A DNA stretch of 64,000 bases from Chloranthus sessilifolius (lineage: Eukaryota; Streptophyta; Magnoliopsida; Chloranthales; Chloranthaceae): the NCBI GenBank assembly GCA_021018995.1, contig CM037590.1, forward strand, positions 106,641,097-106,705,096, written 5' to 3'. Both the position numbers and the translations under genes were made by a program. Positions 20,538 through 30,829 of this stretch are shown piece after piece. The notes beneath the pieces are model-generated. The model worked only from the letters and a program-made list of their open reading frames with translations. It was not told the origin of the DNA and did no database searches. Positions within the stretch are counted from its first letter, which is position 1; every line of letters starts with the position of its first letter.

Positions 20538-23284
20538 TCAACCCATAGGACCAATTGCCGTGCAACTCCGGCGATTGTGACCATACTCTTTGCACCTGCC
20601 ACACTGTAGGGCCCTAACTTCACCCTTAGACATTATCCTTCTCTTTCTCGGACGTCCGGCTTGCTTTCGACAATTGTAGGGTGGTTTTACTTTCATATTT
20701 TTTGGCAGTTGCTCAGCTTGGAATGCCCATTGGCTTTTATCGAGGGTGGGAAGCCATTGTTCGTCATATGTTTGTCTAAAACAAGCAGTGAAAAACTACT
20801 TCTCACAGAAGTTATGGTAATCGTAACTTCTCCGATTGATAGCTGCCATGGCATGAGAGCAAGGCAAGCCATGAATAAGCCAACGACGGCAAGTACAGGT
20901 CTTGTGTTCTAAGTCGACGTGATGAGTGAAATTTCCAGAATTGACTTGAAATTGATCGCACCCGTATGGTTGAGCTCTCTTCCTACCGGCCCATTACAGT
21001 ACCTTCTTCATATGCTCATCTGCTTTTGGACGGAATATGGTGGTCAATTTCTTAGATATCTCTCTGCGCTTTTGAAAATGGTCGGCGACTTTCTCTCTAG
21101 TAGTTCTGATTAGGTTGATAATTGGTCTCTCTCGAGCTATCTTTAGTACGCTGTTTAAGCTTTCGGCATTATTCGTAGTCAAAGAATCATATTGCCTTCC
21201 TTTCATATGTGCGCGTGCCCAATGCTTTGGGTCTATTTTCAAAATATACTCTATGGCCCAAGGATCAGCAGGATCTTCCTTTATTTTGTTAATAAAATAA
21301 TCAAATTTCTCTATTGAATATGCAGGCACGGCGCACCACCATAAACCCTTCACATTGTTCTTTGGATACTTGTGTTGCAAATTTTGTGTCATATGTCACA
21401 TGCAATAGTTGCGGTGTGCGTTAGGAAAGATATGTTTGATCGCCTTAATTAAACCCTTCGACCTATCCGTGATAAAAATGAAATCTTCGGTAAATTCACC
21501 GATCACGAATGCACCTACTTGTTCAAGAAACCACATCCATGTATCCTCTTCTTCTAATTCGACGATGGCAAATGCTAATGGTAATATATGGCCATTACCG
21601 TCTTGCCCCGAGGCAATAAGTAGGATCCCTTCGTAACGTCCCCGTAGGTGTGTGCCATCTACAAGCAGTGTGTGACGAAGTGTACTACAGTAGCTACGAA
21701 TGCAGGGGCCGAAACTCTAAAATTTTTTTTGAAATTTACCGTCAAGCGTTAGTTGAAAGGATGTTCGTACATTAGGATCTACCCTCTCCATCTCCTTCAC
21801 GTAGGCTGGTAGATCCACAAATTGTCATTCCCAACTGCCTCTAATATCATTAAGGGCAAGTTCTTTCCCCCTCCAAGCCTTAGCATATGAGATTTATACA
21901 TTATAAGCTTTTGCAATATCAAATATTATCGGCGCCGGAGTATAGTCGAATCCTTCCATAAGTTTCTCCCGTATATAATTAGCTACGAACGAGATTGTTG
22001 CATTACGGTGACCGTGCGGTCCGATCTTAGCGGCCCCGCATCTGTGAGTACTATTGAACGTCTTGATTTGGAAAGTGTCGAGCCCATTTAATTTAGACGC
22101 ATGTATTCGCCATGAACAACCGGTTTCAGATACGCGGTCACACTCGATAATTAGCGGTTTTCAAAGGCCGAATTTGAAAGTTTTTCTCCACCGCGTGCTC
22201 TTTCAATGCTCTTTGAAATGTTTGTTTATCTCTGAAGATCTCTCCAACTTCAAACGTTCAATTCCGATATTCTGTTTCCACCTCTTGATCGGAAGACTCG
22301 TCCGATATCTCTGACACTTCGTAAGCTCCATCTACTAATGGATTATCAATGCCCCTCGTAAAACATTTCGGATCCTCTTTTATAAACCCATCCGGTTCAT
22401 CATCATAATCTTCGACGTTCTCTTCACTAGCAGTGTTTTAAGGTGGTTCACTAGATCCTTCTTCACCGGCGTTCATGTGGTTGACTAGGCCCTTTTACGG
22501 GCAGGTCATGACATGGCTGACTAAGCCCTTCACCGAACTGGTTTTGACATGGTTGACTAGTCCCTTCACCGAAGGGGTGATTATATGTATGGAAATAGGG
22601 TTGAGCTCCTTCGTTAATCCCCATCGATGGCATAGTAGAACATAATTCGTGAGTCATCCAATTTGTGAATCCACCGGAAAAGATATGATGAAAATCGTCT
22701 TCATCCCCCACTCTTAGAGACGTGTAGTCTAACTCTTGACTACAATGTGCCCCATGCATAATTTGCAGTGGGTCATCATATGATTCAATTGGGGCATGGT
22801 TTAGATCAATAGTCGTCTTCATGGTGGATATGTTTTCCGCAAAATTGTCGTCATCACCTAACTGAATAGTATCATACGTAAGTCCTTCCTCAAACTTATA
22901 TGGCTGGAAGGAATGGTTACTCACAAAATCAGTCTCACCTAGAGGTACATGTTCAGCTTTGAATCGGAAGGAGGATGGTTCTTTAATGATGAATACCTTT
23001 ATAATGTCCGACCCAAATTTATAAAACGAAAATAGGGTGGCCAAATCATCCGAATCCAAAACGTTGGCAAGCACAGGGGTGTTCACTATTTTCATAGAGA
23101 ACTTTATGGAAATTGTTTCATCTGCTCTCGCAAAACTGACAACAGAAATTCGCCTTCTGAACCGTTCATAAAATATACCCGTCGATATTGTAATAACCCT
23201 CCGGCGGCCACCTTGATACAAACCATCATCGTTTATAATATAGCCATCAAAGTGACAGAGAAGAGGAATTTCCACACCAGACAT
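20538..23284 (-). pseudogene. mudrA: mudrA-like transposase of MULE-1 (decayed)
   Basis: The minus-strand start is the ATG at 23284 (MSGVEIPLLCHF), chosen because it aligns with MDVPLLCHFD of MULE-2; the longer upstream frame runs into the palindromic array. The N-terminal mudrA domain (RRRVITISTG, DSDDLATLFSFYKF) covers about the first 90 residues. A spacer follows, then the MuDR DNA-binding domain near 22250-21950 (VGEIFRDKQTFQRALKEHAV). The DDE core has D in LLVDGTHLRGRY (~21670), D in FITDRSKG (~21470) and E in TNNAESLN (~21230). The SWIM zinc finger is CTCRRWLIHGLPCSH (~20850), and the C-terminal zinc knuckle is CGRCKEYGHNRRSC (~20570), stopping at 20538. Breaks include TGA at 21398-21396 where relatives have Arg (YCM-stop-HM), stops in the DNA-binding domain and a stop after MKKVL at about 20994. 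Confidence 0.88.
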
Positions 23285-23344
23285 CGCCTCTTTAAGAAGG
23301 AGAAGAAAGGAGTCATAAGACGGATGAATATGACAAATTGGTAG

Positions 23345-23725
23345 CAAAACAACTGATATCCAATCGGTACCGATTGAGTACTCAATTGGTGACGATTGAA
23401 TACTCAATCGGTAGCGATTGGTTAAGCAATCGGTAGCGATTGAATACTCAATCGAGAACTATTGAGTACTCAATCGAGAACTATTGAGTACTCAATCGTT
23501 AGCGATTGCATATTCAATCGCTACCGATTGCTTAACCAATCGCTAACGATTGAGTATCCAATCGGCACCGATTTCAAATAAATGCAGGAGTGGATATCCA
23601 ATCAATATCGATTGTTTATGAAGTCGTTGACGATTGGTTAATCAATTGGTAGCGATTGAATATGCAATCGCTAATGATTGGATAATCAATCGAGGTATAT
23701 CTTACAATCGACCAGCTCCTGCATT
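23345..23725. repeat. 22-bp palindromic array upstream of mudrA in MULE-1
   Basis: Ten regular 22-bp units (23358-23575), e.g. TCAATCGGTAGCGATTGAAT and TCAATCGCTACCGATTGCTT, then a shorter second group to 23725. It occupies the interval between the right inverted repeat and the mudrA start codon, i.e. the promoter/leader region. Confidence 0.92.
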
Positions 23726-24064
23726 TATTTACAATCGATATCTATTCACCTTTTCCAAAAATTAATTCGATATGGTTTACAGTGGATCTCAACATACCTC
23801 GCGTCGGAATGGGAAACTGCGCAGGATCTTCAGTTTAAACTACAGGATCTTCAGTTTACAGTGGATCTCAACTCCGAATGGCAAAATGCCGGAGCTTCTT
23901 CTCTCAAACCTCTGTTTTCTTCTTCTAGTTAGCAGATCTGAGGCAGAAGACGTCGTCACCTTCACCACCTCTTTAGCGCAAATTAAAATGAGGAGAAAGA
24001 GAACATATTTGGGTTAAAGAAAGTCAGAGAAGGGGGTAATATGGATTTTTTATTCTCCTTATGG
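23726..24064. other. MULE-1 leader region, short direct repeats
   Basis: 'ttacagtggatctcaac' occurs at about 23774 and 23857, and 'aggatcttcagttta' twice between them. This is likely 5' leader of mudrA on the minus strand. No ORF is convincing. Confidence 0.45.
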
Positions 24065-24162
24065 TCGGCTTGGCGCGCAGCGGGTCGATTCGGGTAAAGG
24101 TGAAACTATAGGGTCTCTGCAGTAAAAGGTACATCTGACATGGTCGGTCAGGTAAATTTCCC
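24065..24162 (-). repeat. MULE-1 right terminal inverted repeat
   Basis: Inverse of 14976-15073 with a handful of mismatches. It is presumably the promoter side of mudrA. Confidence 0.93.
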
Positions 24163-24171
24163 AAGTAAAAA
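24163..24171. repeat. Target-site duplication of MULE-1, right copy
   Basis: AAGTAAAAA, identical to the copy at 14967-14975. Confidence 0.93.
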
Positions 24172-25279
24172 TCCTTTGACAAGAAGATAGAAGTCCTATT
24201 GAAAGAAAGCTTGTCTATGAAAATGTGAAAAGAATTACTATTTTGGTGTAAAAGGAGGAAAAGATTTTGAGAGCAATTCAATCTTTTTGCCGTATCTTTT
24301 TGTCATATGATGTGACGCTCCCAAATCGAAGAAGGCATATTTAATGAATTATAGCCTCAAAGTGATGAAAAAAATTTCTCACAACCCCTCAGCACTTAAA
24401 TGTCTATTTTATTGACCATTCAGAAGCAAAGAGTTGATTAGATAGTTAAGAATTGTTCCAACAGTAAAATCATCGGCCGATGATCAATTCAAAATTCATA
24501 CCTTTGACCGACTGTTGAATTGAAGGCAGTGGAGATTTGAAAATTCTGATATTTATTTGATGGAGCTAAATAACATCATATCCAACTCAAACAAATCAAA
24601 GTCAAACCAATAGAAGTTGGATTGGGAGGGGGTAGTTCTGTCTTAACTTTGTTGGTGGTCCTTAGTACGGTTTTATGGTTGTGGGTGAGGAGGGTATTGC
24701 TCATTGTCTTGGAAGAAATGATGGTGTCTTAGCACCCTTTATTCTCTGATTTTAGTAGTTGAAATGAAAGGGTCCCGCAAATTCTTATACTCTATTAATG
24801 CATTAAAAAACTTTGGTCAAGATTTCTCTTTTATTTTCAATAATTGTCTTTTGAAGATTAAGCATGATGCACATAATCTCCATGGTGGGAGCATTAAGGG
24901 TAGTTATCATCCAGCTTAGCTATAATGTAAATAGAATACATAACAAATAGAATGGTGCACCAGCAGAATTTTTTTCCCTCGAAAAGTGTGAACAATTTAT
25001 GAGCTATATATGGCTCGTCCAAGATGTGTTTTGTTTGTTGGATGGTCCATCGATGATCACATTCATCGATTACGATGACGTGATTTTCTTGATAGCATTG
25101 TGCACGCTCTAATCTCCAGATGAATGGTATTAGATTAGTGTCCTCCATCACTTGTAATTTTGAATGCACCGCACATCACCTCACCTACTTTTTTTAATCA
25201 TAGCATTTAGGTACGACTTCCATTACTTACGGACATGGTTTAATTTCAATTTCAGCCATATCCAATATATATTGGCTTA
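24172..25279. other. Intergenic, no gene recognised
   Basis: Unique-looking, AT-rich DNA. A 91-codon minus-strand frame at 24894-25169 matches nothing I know. A perfect 16-bp palindrome ATCATCGGCCGATGAT lies at 24469-24484. Confidence 0.4.
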
Positions 25280-25534
25280 TACTACGTGAAAATGAAGAAT
25301 AAACAACACCAGTTGCTAAAACATAATCACAGTTTTTAACCGTTGTAAATAAATTAACTAATACAATGGCCCAAACCTGAGGTGTATCCGATGCAACGAC
25401 CCAGTTAAATGGGATTTTTGCATGGAAGTGGGATCGAACCTATGACCTTGGTTTCTAAATGATAGAAATATCAATTTCTAAACATAGGCGCGGGAGCCCT
25501 TTCTTCTTTCCACCAGAAACCCTTTTATCTGGTT
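25280..25534 (+). repeat. Third CACTA-like left terminus (degraded) and leader
   Basis: TACTACGTGAAAATGA differs from the CACTACGTGAAAATGA end at 3300 only in the first base. It is followed by 'accagttgctaaaacataa'-type decayed subterminal repeats and then a pyrimidine-rich leader ('cttctttccaccagaaaccc'), which resumes at 56098 on the far side of retrotransposon B. Its right end is not found in the window. Confidence 0.5.
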
Positions 25535-25539
25535 GTCTT
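25535..25539. repeat. Target-site duplication of element B, left
   Basis: GTCTT, matching 56093-56097. Confidence 0.85.
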
Positions 25540-26404
25540 TATGACAGCTCGGATTTTGGTACCCCGAAACCCGTGCCATAAGCATGATCCTCCAGACCGT
25601 GCCCCAAAACTATATACGGAGCATTGGTATAACAAGCAAAAACCAAACAAGTAAGGTATATAAACTGAAAGAAAAATATGCATTAATAATATATTATTCT
25701 CTAATTGAAAGAGCTCAAAAGCAGTTCTCATTCCATACCGAACACAAAAACAGGCCCAAACCATCGGTGATAAAACTAGGTCACCCCAGATGGTTCGCCA
25801 AAAAAAATATTCGAAGTAGAAATACATTGATTATCCAAAATAGAGGCTTGACATACCAAGCCGTACCAATATGCTCACAAAAACTCTCTCTCAAAGTACT
25901 CAGCAGAGTCTCCTACAAGAAGTCCTCGGGAGGAGGTTCCAACTCATCCCCAGGCACGTAATCCGTATCACCCGGATCTACGTCTCCCGAAGCCTCGGCC
26001 GCTGCTACCAATGGACCTGCGACATATAGTCTAAAGGGGTGAGCTACATCCTAGCTCAATAGGGAACAACACAATGAACATATAAGTCAAAATCTCACAT
26101 ATATTCCATGATATTCAAAGCATGATATGTCTATGCATTTCTCAGAAAACAGTTTAAAAGATGGTAATTTGCATTCAAGTTTACTGATAATTTGCATGTC
26201 TTACTTTACTGTTGATTTATCATGAATGACACTGAACAGACCTAAAGCAAAACTTAAATATTCAACTTAAGTAATCCCCATGCAATATAGCATCGAGCCC
26301 GGATGAAATACCCACCATCGTCGCCTAAATAGACAGTTGTTATATGTATTCCCTAGGAATACTATCCAAGCCCCTTTCTCAATGGGCGGCGGGATTAAAT
26401 CTCA

Positions 26405-26770
26405 TCTCAACATCTTTAGGATGTGCTTACTGTGTATGGATAGACCTCCGCACTGGTGTACGGATTGGCCGCCGTACCGGTCACGGATATCCTGTCGAGT
26501 CAGTCGTGGGTATCCCGCCACGTCGGTGGGGTAGTCTAATCAAACTTCAAATAACAAAAATAACATGTGCCTTACATATAGTTGTTCACCGTGTAAAGTG
26601 TTATCTTATATCAGTTAGGCCTCAACAGTAGTTATTCAATCATATTTACATCCCTGGGATGTCTAATTTACTCGCATCACACTGATGTCCTTATTACTTT
26701 CTCATCCCCTGGGGATGTCTCATTCTCATTTGATTACTTGGTCTCAGTTACTCGCATCACACAGATGCCT
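26405..26770. repeat. Conserved ACATCCCTGGGATGT-type palindromes in LTR B
   Basis: ACATCCCTGGGATGT (26649), CATCCCCTGGGGATG (26704), ACATCTTTAGGATGT (26409) and CATCACACTGATG/GCATCACACAGATGC variants are spread over 360 bp. Similar palindromes occur in LTR A (1198-1501) and the solo LTR (10144-10441) at the same relative position. Confidence 0.7.
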
Positions 26771-27058
26771 TTATCACACTCATGGTGTCACACACGCACC
26801 CTTTTCACAAAGATTTATACAGTTAAAACATTTTTAGTTTGAGTTCTATATCACTACATACATGCTCTTGCAAGCAAAGTACATGTTCAAGGGGTAAAGT
26901 CCAAGCCTCAAGGTCCCACGCGGCTCCTTGTGCTTGCTTTCACACGTACCACTTATGGTATATCACAACATATGCAACACATCACCAAAGATGTAATAAA
27001 GAAAGTTCTAGACCCTCCATGAACCTCAAGGTCCAACTAAGAAGTTAAGTGAAACTGC

Positions 27059-27425
27059 CAAAATCGATTAATCGATTCCCAAAATCGATTAATCGAGATT
27101 CAAAATCGATTAATCGATCCTAAATCGATTAATCGAAATCCCTAACATAGTAAAGTCGATTCTCAAATCGAGTGGTCGAAAGTCTGAAATCGATTAGTCG
27201 ATCCCAAATCGATTAATCGAAATCCAAAATCGATTAATCGATTTCCCCCGGTCTTGTTTCTCCAGCCACTGGAGGTACCCAGTCGATTAGTCGATTTCTA
27301 AATCGATTAATCGACCTTCAACATCGATTAATCGATTTCCAAATCGATTAATCAAAATCGGGCATCCTTGACTTTTCAACTTCTAGACCAAATCGATTAA
27401 TCGAACCTCAATTTCAATTATTCGA
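27059..27425. repeat. Palindromic array in LTR B (core ATCGATTAATCGAT)
   Basis: About 18 copies of AAATCGATTAATCGATTYCC and close variants, mostly 20-21 bp apart, broken by a short unique piece ('cttgtttctccagccactgg'). The same array is in the other LTR at 37383-37550 and 55300-55500. Confidence 0.92.
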
Positions 27426-28020
27426 TTTGGCCAGATTCAGCCCCCTTTCGGGCTGTTCTTCCAAATATTTTTCTTTTCTATTTTCTTTATTTTCTAAGTC
27501 TTTACTCTACCATTTTAACCATACTTGACTGAATTTAACCATCAAACATCAATGCATTTAATTCTAATAAAACTCACCTCAATAATCTCTTTAAAGAATT
27601 GATTTGTTGGGTTTGATGGCTAGGGTTCCAGCTTTTCGCTTCAACGATCTTTCACACATCGAATCCGATAATCAATGCTTGACCCCCTCTTGATTTGCGT
27701 TAACTCTTGGGTCAATAACTCCTCTTTACTCCATCTCTCTCTCTCTTCTTAACTCTCTCTTCAACAACCCAAACAAAAGGATTCTAGGGTTATTAAACCC
27801 TTATATCCTCTCTCTGATTTCAATGTTAAGCACATACACTAGAGATAGGTGTATGTGGCTCAAAGCTAATACCATTCATTACACTTAGGTCACATATGCA
27901 CCACGTCAGTTTATCATTCCATGAGTTCATTGTTTGACCATCACTTGGTCAAACCTACGACCAGTCGGGCACGAATCCCGAGGTCACTATTTAACTATCA
28001 AATTTTCGAGATATTATATT

Positions 28021-28326
28021 CTCCCCACCTTGGAAATTTTTGTCATCAAAAATAACCCAAAGGTGCGTCGCTTGGGTACCCCACACATTGGGGTGTCGCG
28101 TGCCCGATCATGATAAGTTACTATGTATCATTCAATGCAAAAAAAAAACTGTCACGTATTGCAAGGGAATATAAAAAAATTTGATGTATATTTCACTATG
28201 TAATTTGCAAAGTTTACAATTTGCTCTTCCCTACCCCCAAAATTTCATTTGTATTCCCCCCAATTACAAGACAAACTTCCAAAACAAATCATCATAATGA
28301 CGCTCCAAAAAGTGATCCAGTCCCGC
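28021..28326. other. Element B 3' internal end: purine tract and untranslated DNA
   Basis: It contains the minus-strand purine tract at 28021-28033 next to the 3' LTR. The rest is untranslated sequence downstream of the extra ORF. Confidence 0.6.
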
Positions 28327-29843
28327 TCATGCGGTCCCCTCTCCTGGCTGATCTGGTGCTAAAGCAGGCTGCTCTGTCTGGGCTGGCTGCTCTGGTGGTG
28401 GCTGGCTCGTCACAGCAGGCTGCTTTGGCTGCTGGGGCACCGAGCCAAATGCATCAGCGGTAGAGGTACTCGCATGAAAAGCGGCACCTGTATGAAAAGC
28501 TGTCTGGCCCGCAGTCCACGTCTCCTCCTGCGAGAGGCGCTGCTGGTAATCCAACAGATAGATGTACCGTAGGGTGTGGTACATCAAGAAGTTCATCCAC
28601 CGATTCATCCTCTCGTTGTTGGCTTCCATCCGAGCCAACACGTCCTCTACAGTAGGCGCCGAGCGAGCCGTTCCCCAGCGGTATGAAGAAGTGGGTGTGG
28701 TGGTCTCTAACTACGACGGTGGCGTAGGCGATGCGGTGGAATGGGAGGGTGCCCCCTTGGCTGGTGGATAAATGGGGTGTGCTCCCCCCACAGGTGGGTC
28801 CTGATGTGGTGGTGGGGGTGGTGGTGGTGCTACTGGTGCTGGTGCTAGTGCTGGGCCCTGAGTTGGTAGGGTCCGCTTTAGCAACCGATAACTATGACCC
28901 CATGAAGCGATCGAGTAATGCTTCAGGTGGTCTGTAGCTTGCTCCTCATGAGGCGGATAGCGTATCCTGGAGCGTCTGAGTAGCATTCTAGCATGCTCGA
29001 AATGAGGCGAGCATATGGCATCTTCTCTTTGGGCCTCAAATTTCCCTTCATCAACTTCCCCTTTATATAGACCATCCCCTCCAAGATGATCTTGGTAGCG
29101 TCAAACCAACGACCACAGAAGGCCGCGTACAAGGCATGTTGAACTAACTCCACCCTCTCGGTGTCGTGACGCATCAGGTAGAGTTTGCACTTGATTATGG
29201 AATCAAGCATCCACATATAATGGGGTAGATCGACCCTCTGAATGGACGATCCGGACCCCTTCTTCCCATTGGTCATCCGAGTCATAATCTCTTCAAATCT
29301 CACCTCTTTCGTAAATGGTGGGAAGAGAGTGGTCTCGGGCACGAAGTCCAAATAACATTCTAGGGCTTCGTGGATGTGTCAACTGGTGAAGGTATAGTCA
29401 CGACCATCAATCATGGTCGTAACAATGTCGTCGGTAGGACCCTCCGCCAAGCCTTGGTAAAACAGGCCGACCAGCCTAGGGTAGTAAGACCCGTGGAGTG
29501 GCTTTAAGAGATTGCCGAGGCCCGCCTCCACCAAGTAATTTCGAGCCCATTGGGTCTCACCCTCAACGTCGGGGTTGGTAAACAATTCCACATCGAAGAT
29601 AAATTCATCTTCGAAGGTCTTAGCGGCCCACCATTCATTTGGTTAGGGGAAGTTTACGGGTGGTGGTGGAATTGGTGAAGACTCGCTCGAAGACGCGCTC
29701 GTCGAACCAGATGTGGTATCCGATGCCGACGGGGATGGGGTCCTCACAGGTGATGGGGTAGGTGGTGGCGGTGCGGCGTTCTTACGCCGGACTGGGAGCT
29801 TGGATGTCGCCTTCTTCGAAGACAACTGGATTCTAGGCGGCAT
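28327..29843 (-). pseudogene. Additional ORF of element B (plant 'putative transposon protein' type)
   Basis: Downstream of pol and in the same sense lies a second coding region starting at ATG 29843. It opens with a basic, Pro/Ser-rich stretch (PPRIQLSSKKATSKLPVRRK). The conserved part follows: NEWWAAKTFEDEFIFDVEL, YYPRLVGLFYQGL, RVDLPHYMWMLDSIIKCKL, RPKEKMPYARLISSMLE. The Pro-rich tail (APAPVAPPPPPPP) ends in a helical segment, MEANNERMNRWMNFLMYH. The order (aromatic/charged start, YPxLVxxFY, a long helical part, MPYxRLI) resembles the plant 'putative plant transposon protein' domain seen in extra ORFs of retrotransposons. Function is unknown. It is broken by stops at about 29645, 29377 and 28709 and a frame change near 28950. 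It has its own upstream TATA box. Confidence 0.65.
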
Positions 29844-30072
29844 TTTGGTGAAAATATAACAAAACTAGGTTTTAATGGCTTGAAACAAAAAGAAACTCGA
29901 AATCTAGGGTTTTACCTTAGGTATTCGATCCGAATGCAATTGATTTCGATCCGAAATCGATCCCAAACCGTAAAAACCCTAGGTCGCCAAGTCGCTCGAG
30001 AAGAAAATTGAAAAAGGCGCGCAAGAGAAAAAAAAATCAAACTGATTTCGAATGGGGAGAAATCCCTATCAA

Positions 30073-30085
30073 TTTATATATATAG
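30073..30085 (-). promoter_or_regulatory. TATA box for the extra ORF of element B
   Basis: The minus strand reads CTATATATATAAA, a good plant TATA box, about 230 bp upstream of the ATG at 29843. The interval has no upstream ATG-rich frame and looks like a 5' leader. Directly upstream begins the palindromic array, in the place of proximal promoter elements. Confidence 0.5.
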
Positions 30086-30087
30086 CC

Positions 30088-30575
30088 CCCGATTCGATTA
30101 ATTGATTTCTAAAATCGGTTAATCGATAATCAAAACCTAGTTCAGCCACGCAAAATCGATCAATCGATTTCCAAAATTGATTAATCGAAACTCAAAATCG
30201 ATTAATCGAATTCATTTCGATTAATCGAAATCGTGGTCACTTAAAACTCTAACTTTTCCAGCTCACTGGCGCATGCCAGTCGATTAATCGAAATCCTAAA
30301 ATCAATTAATAGAATTTCACTTCGATTAATTGAAATCGTAAAGTTCTTCAAATTTTCCTAAATTTCTCAAGTCACTCGATTAATCGAATTTCCAATATCG
30401 ATTAATCGAAATCTAAAATTGATTAATCGAAACCCGAATCGATTAATCAAAATTTCATTTTATTAATTTCCTGTATCTCCATTCAATATCCACTCACTGG
30501 CGTATGTCAGTCGACTAATTGACCAAAATCGATTAATCGAATTCCCAAATCGATTAATCGATTTTGATCAGATTT
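30088..30575. repeat. Internal palindromic array of element B (CGATTAATCG)
   Basis: More than 20 copies of ATCGATTAATCGAAAT-like units occur in groups, interrupted by 'ctcactggcgcatgccagtcg'-type pieces. It shares the core of the array in the element's own LTR, although it lies between pol and the extra ORF. Confidence 0.9.
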
Positions 30576-30829
30576 CTAAATTTTTGTTATTTTTATGTCT
30601 CTTTTGGTTTCTTAATAAAACATGACCAGTTGGTCACTAGTTTTGCGAAACATGTCATCATGGTCATGTCATGGCTATGATGATTTCTAAGTACGCATTC
30701 GACATTGTATTAAGAACACTATGCAGATTAAAATTGTTTATATTGAACAAATTGATCAGCAGATCGACATTGGATTACAACATATGGTTTAAATCCGCAA
30801 CCATGCTTGCGGTGATACAATTTTGACTC

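Larger units (their letters stand above)
14976..24162 (-). mobile_element. MULE-1: complete Mutator-like element, 9.19 kb
   Basis: Terminal inverted repeats of about 98 bp (14976-15073 and 24065-24162) start GGGAAATTTACC and are more than 90 percent identical. A perfect 9-bp target duplication AAGTAAAAA flanks the element (14967-14975 and 24163-24171), the Mutator-superfamily hallmark. It carries two convergent genes: a spliced ULP1-type gene on the plus strand (15.4-20.1 kb) and a mudrA transposase on the minus strand (23.3-20.5 kb). The tail-to-tail arrangement recalls maize MuDR, and MULEs with ULP1-like genes are known in plants (Kaonashi type). Eight clusters of 22-bp palindromic units lie in its non-coding parts. 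The transposase is broken, so movement would need help in trans. The intact duplication suggests a fairly recent insertion. Confidence 0.95.
25540..28020 (-). repeat. 3' LTR of element B (2.48 kb)
   Basis: On the plus strand it reads TATGACAGCTCGG (ancestral TGTGACAGC) to GAGATATTATA (ancestral ..TTACA). It aligns along its length with the split LTR at 35879-37553 and 55300-56092. On the minus strand it is preceded by the purine-rich tract AAGGTGGGGAGAA (28021-28033). It contains the palindrome clusters at 26405-26770 and 27059-27425. The 'gccgccgtaccggtcacg' block near 26470 is shared with LTR A. Confidence 0.92.
29844..30829. other. Element B spacer between pol and the extra ORF
   Basis: Non-coding. 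It holds the leader and TATA box of the extra ORF and a long palindromic array, both listed separately. Confidence 0.7.

Noticed and set aside
24469-24484. Perfect palindrome ATCATCGGCCGATGAT as a regulatory site
   Set aside because: Single occurrence with no context. A similar GATCGGCCGATGATT at about 3107 is not in a comparable position.
24894-25169. 91-codon minus-strand ORF as a gene
   Set aside because: No recognisable domain, no supporting splice or promoter context, and length compatible with chance.
354-25540. LTR A and LTR B as the two ends of one element
   Set aside because: Both are minus-strand. A has a primer site on its left, so its internal region extends left out of the window. 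B has its own pair of LTRs and matching GTCTT duplications.
27059-27425. CRISPR-like look of regularly spaced palindromes
   Set aside because: No unique spacers between fixed repeats and no cas genes. The sequence is in a plant LTR and the units are head-to-tail palindromes.
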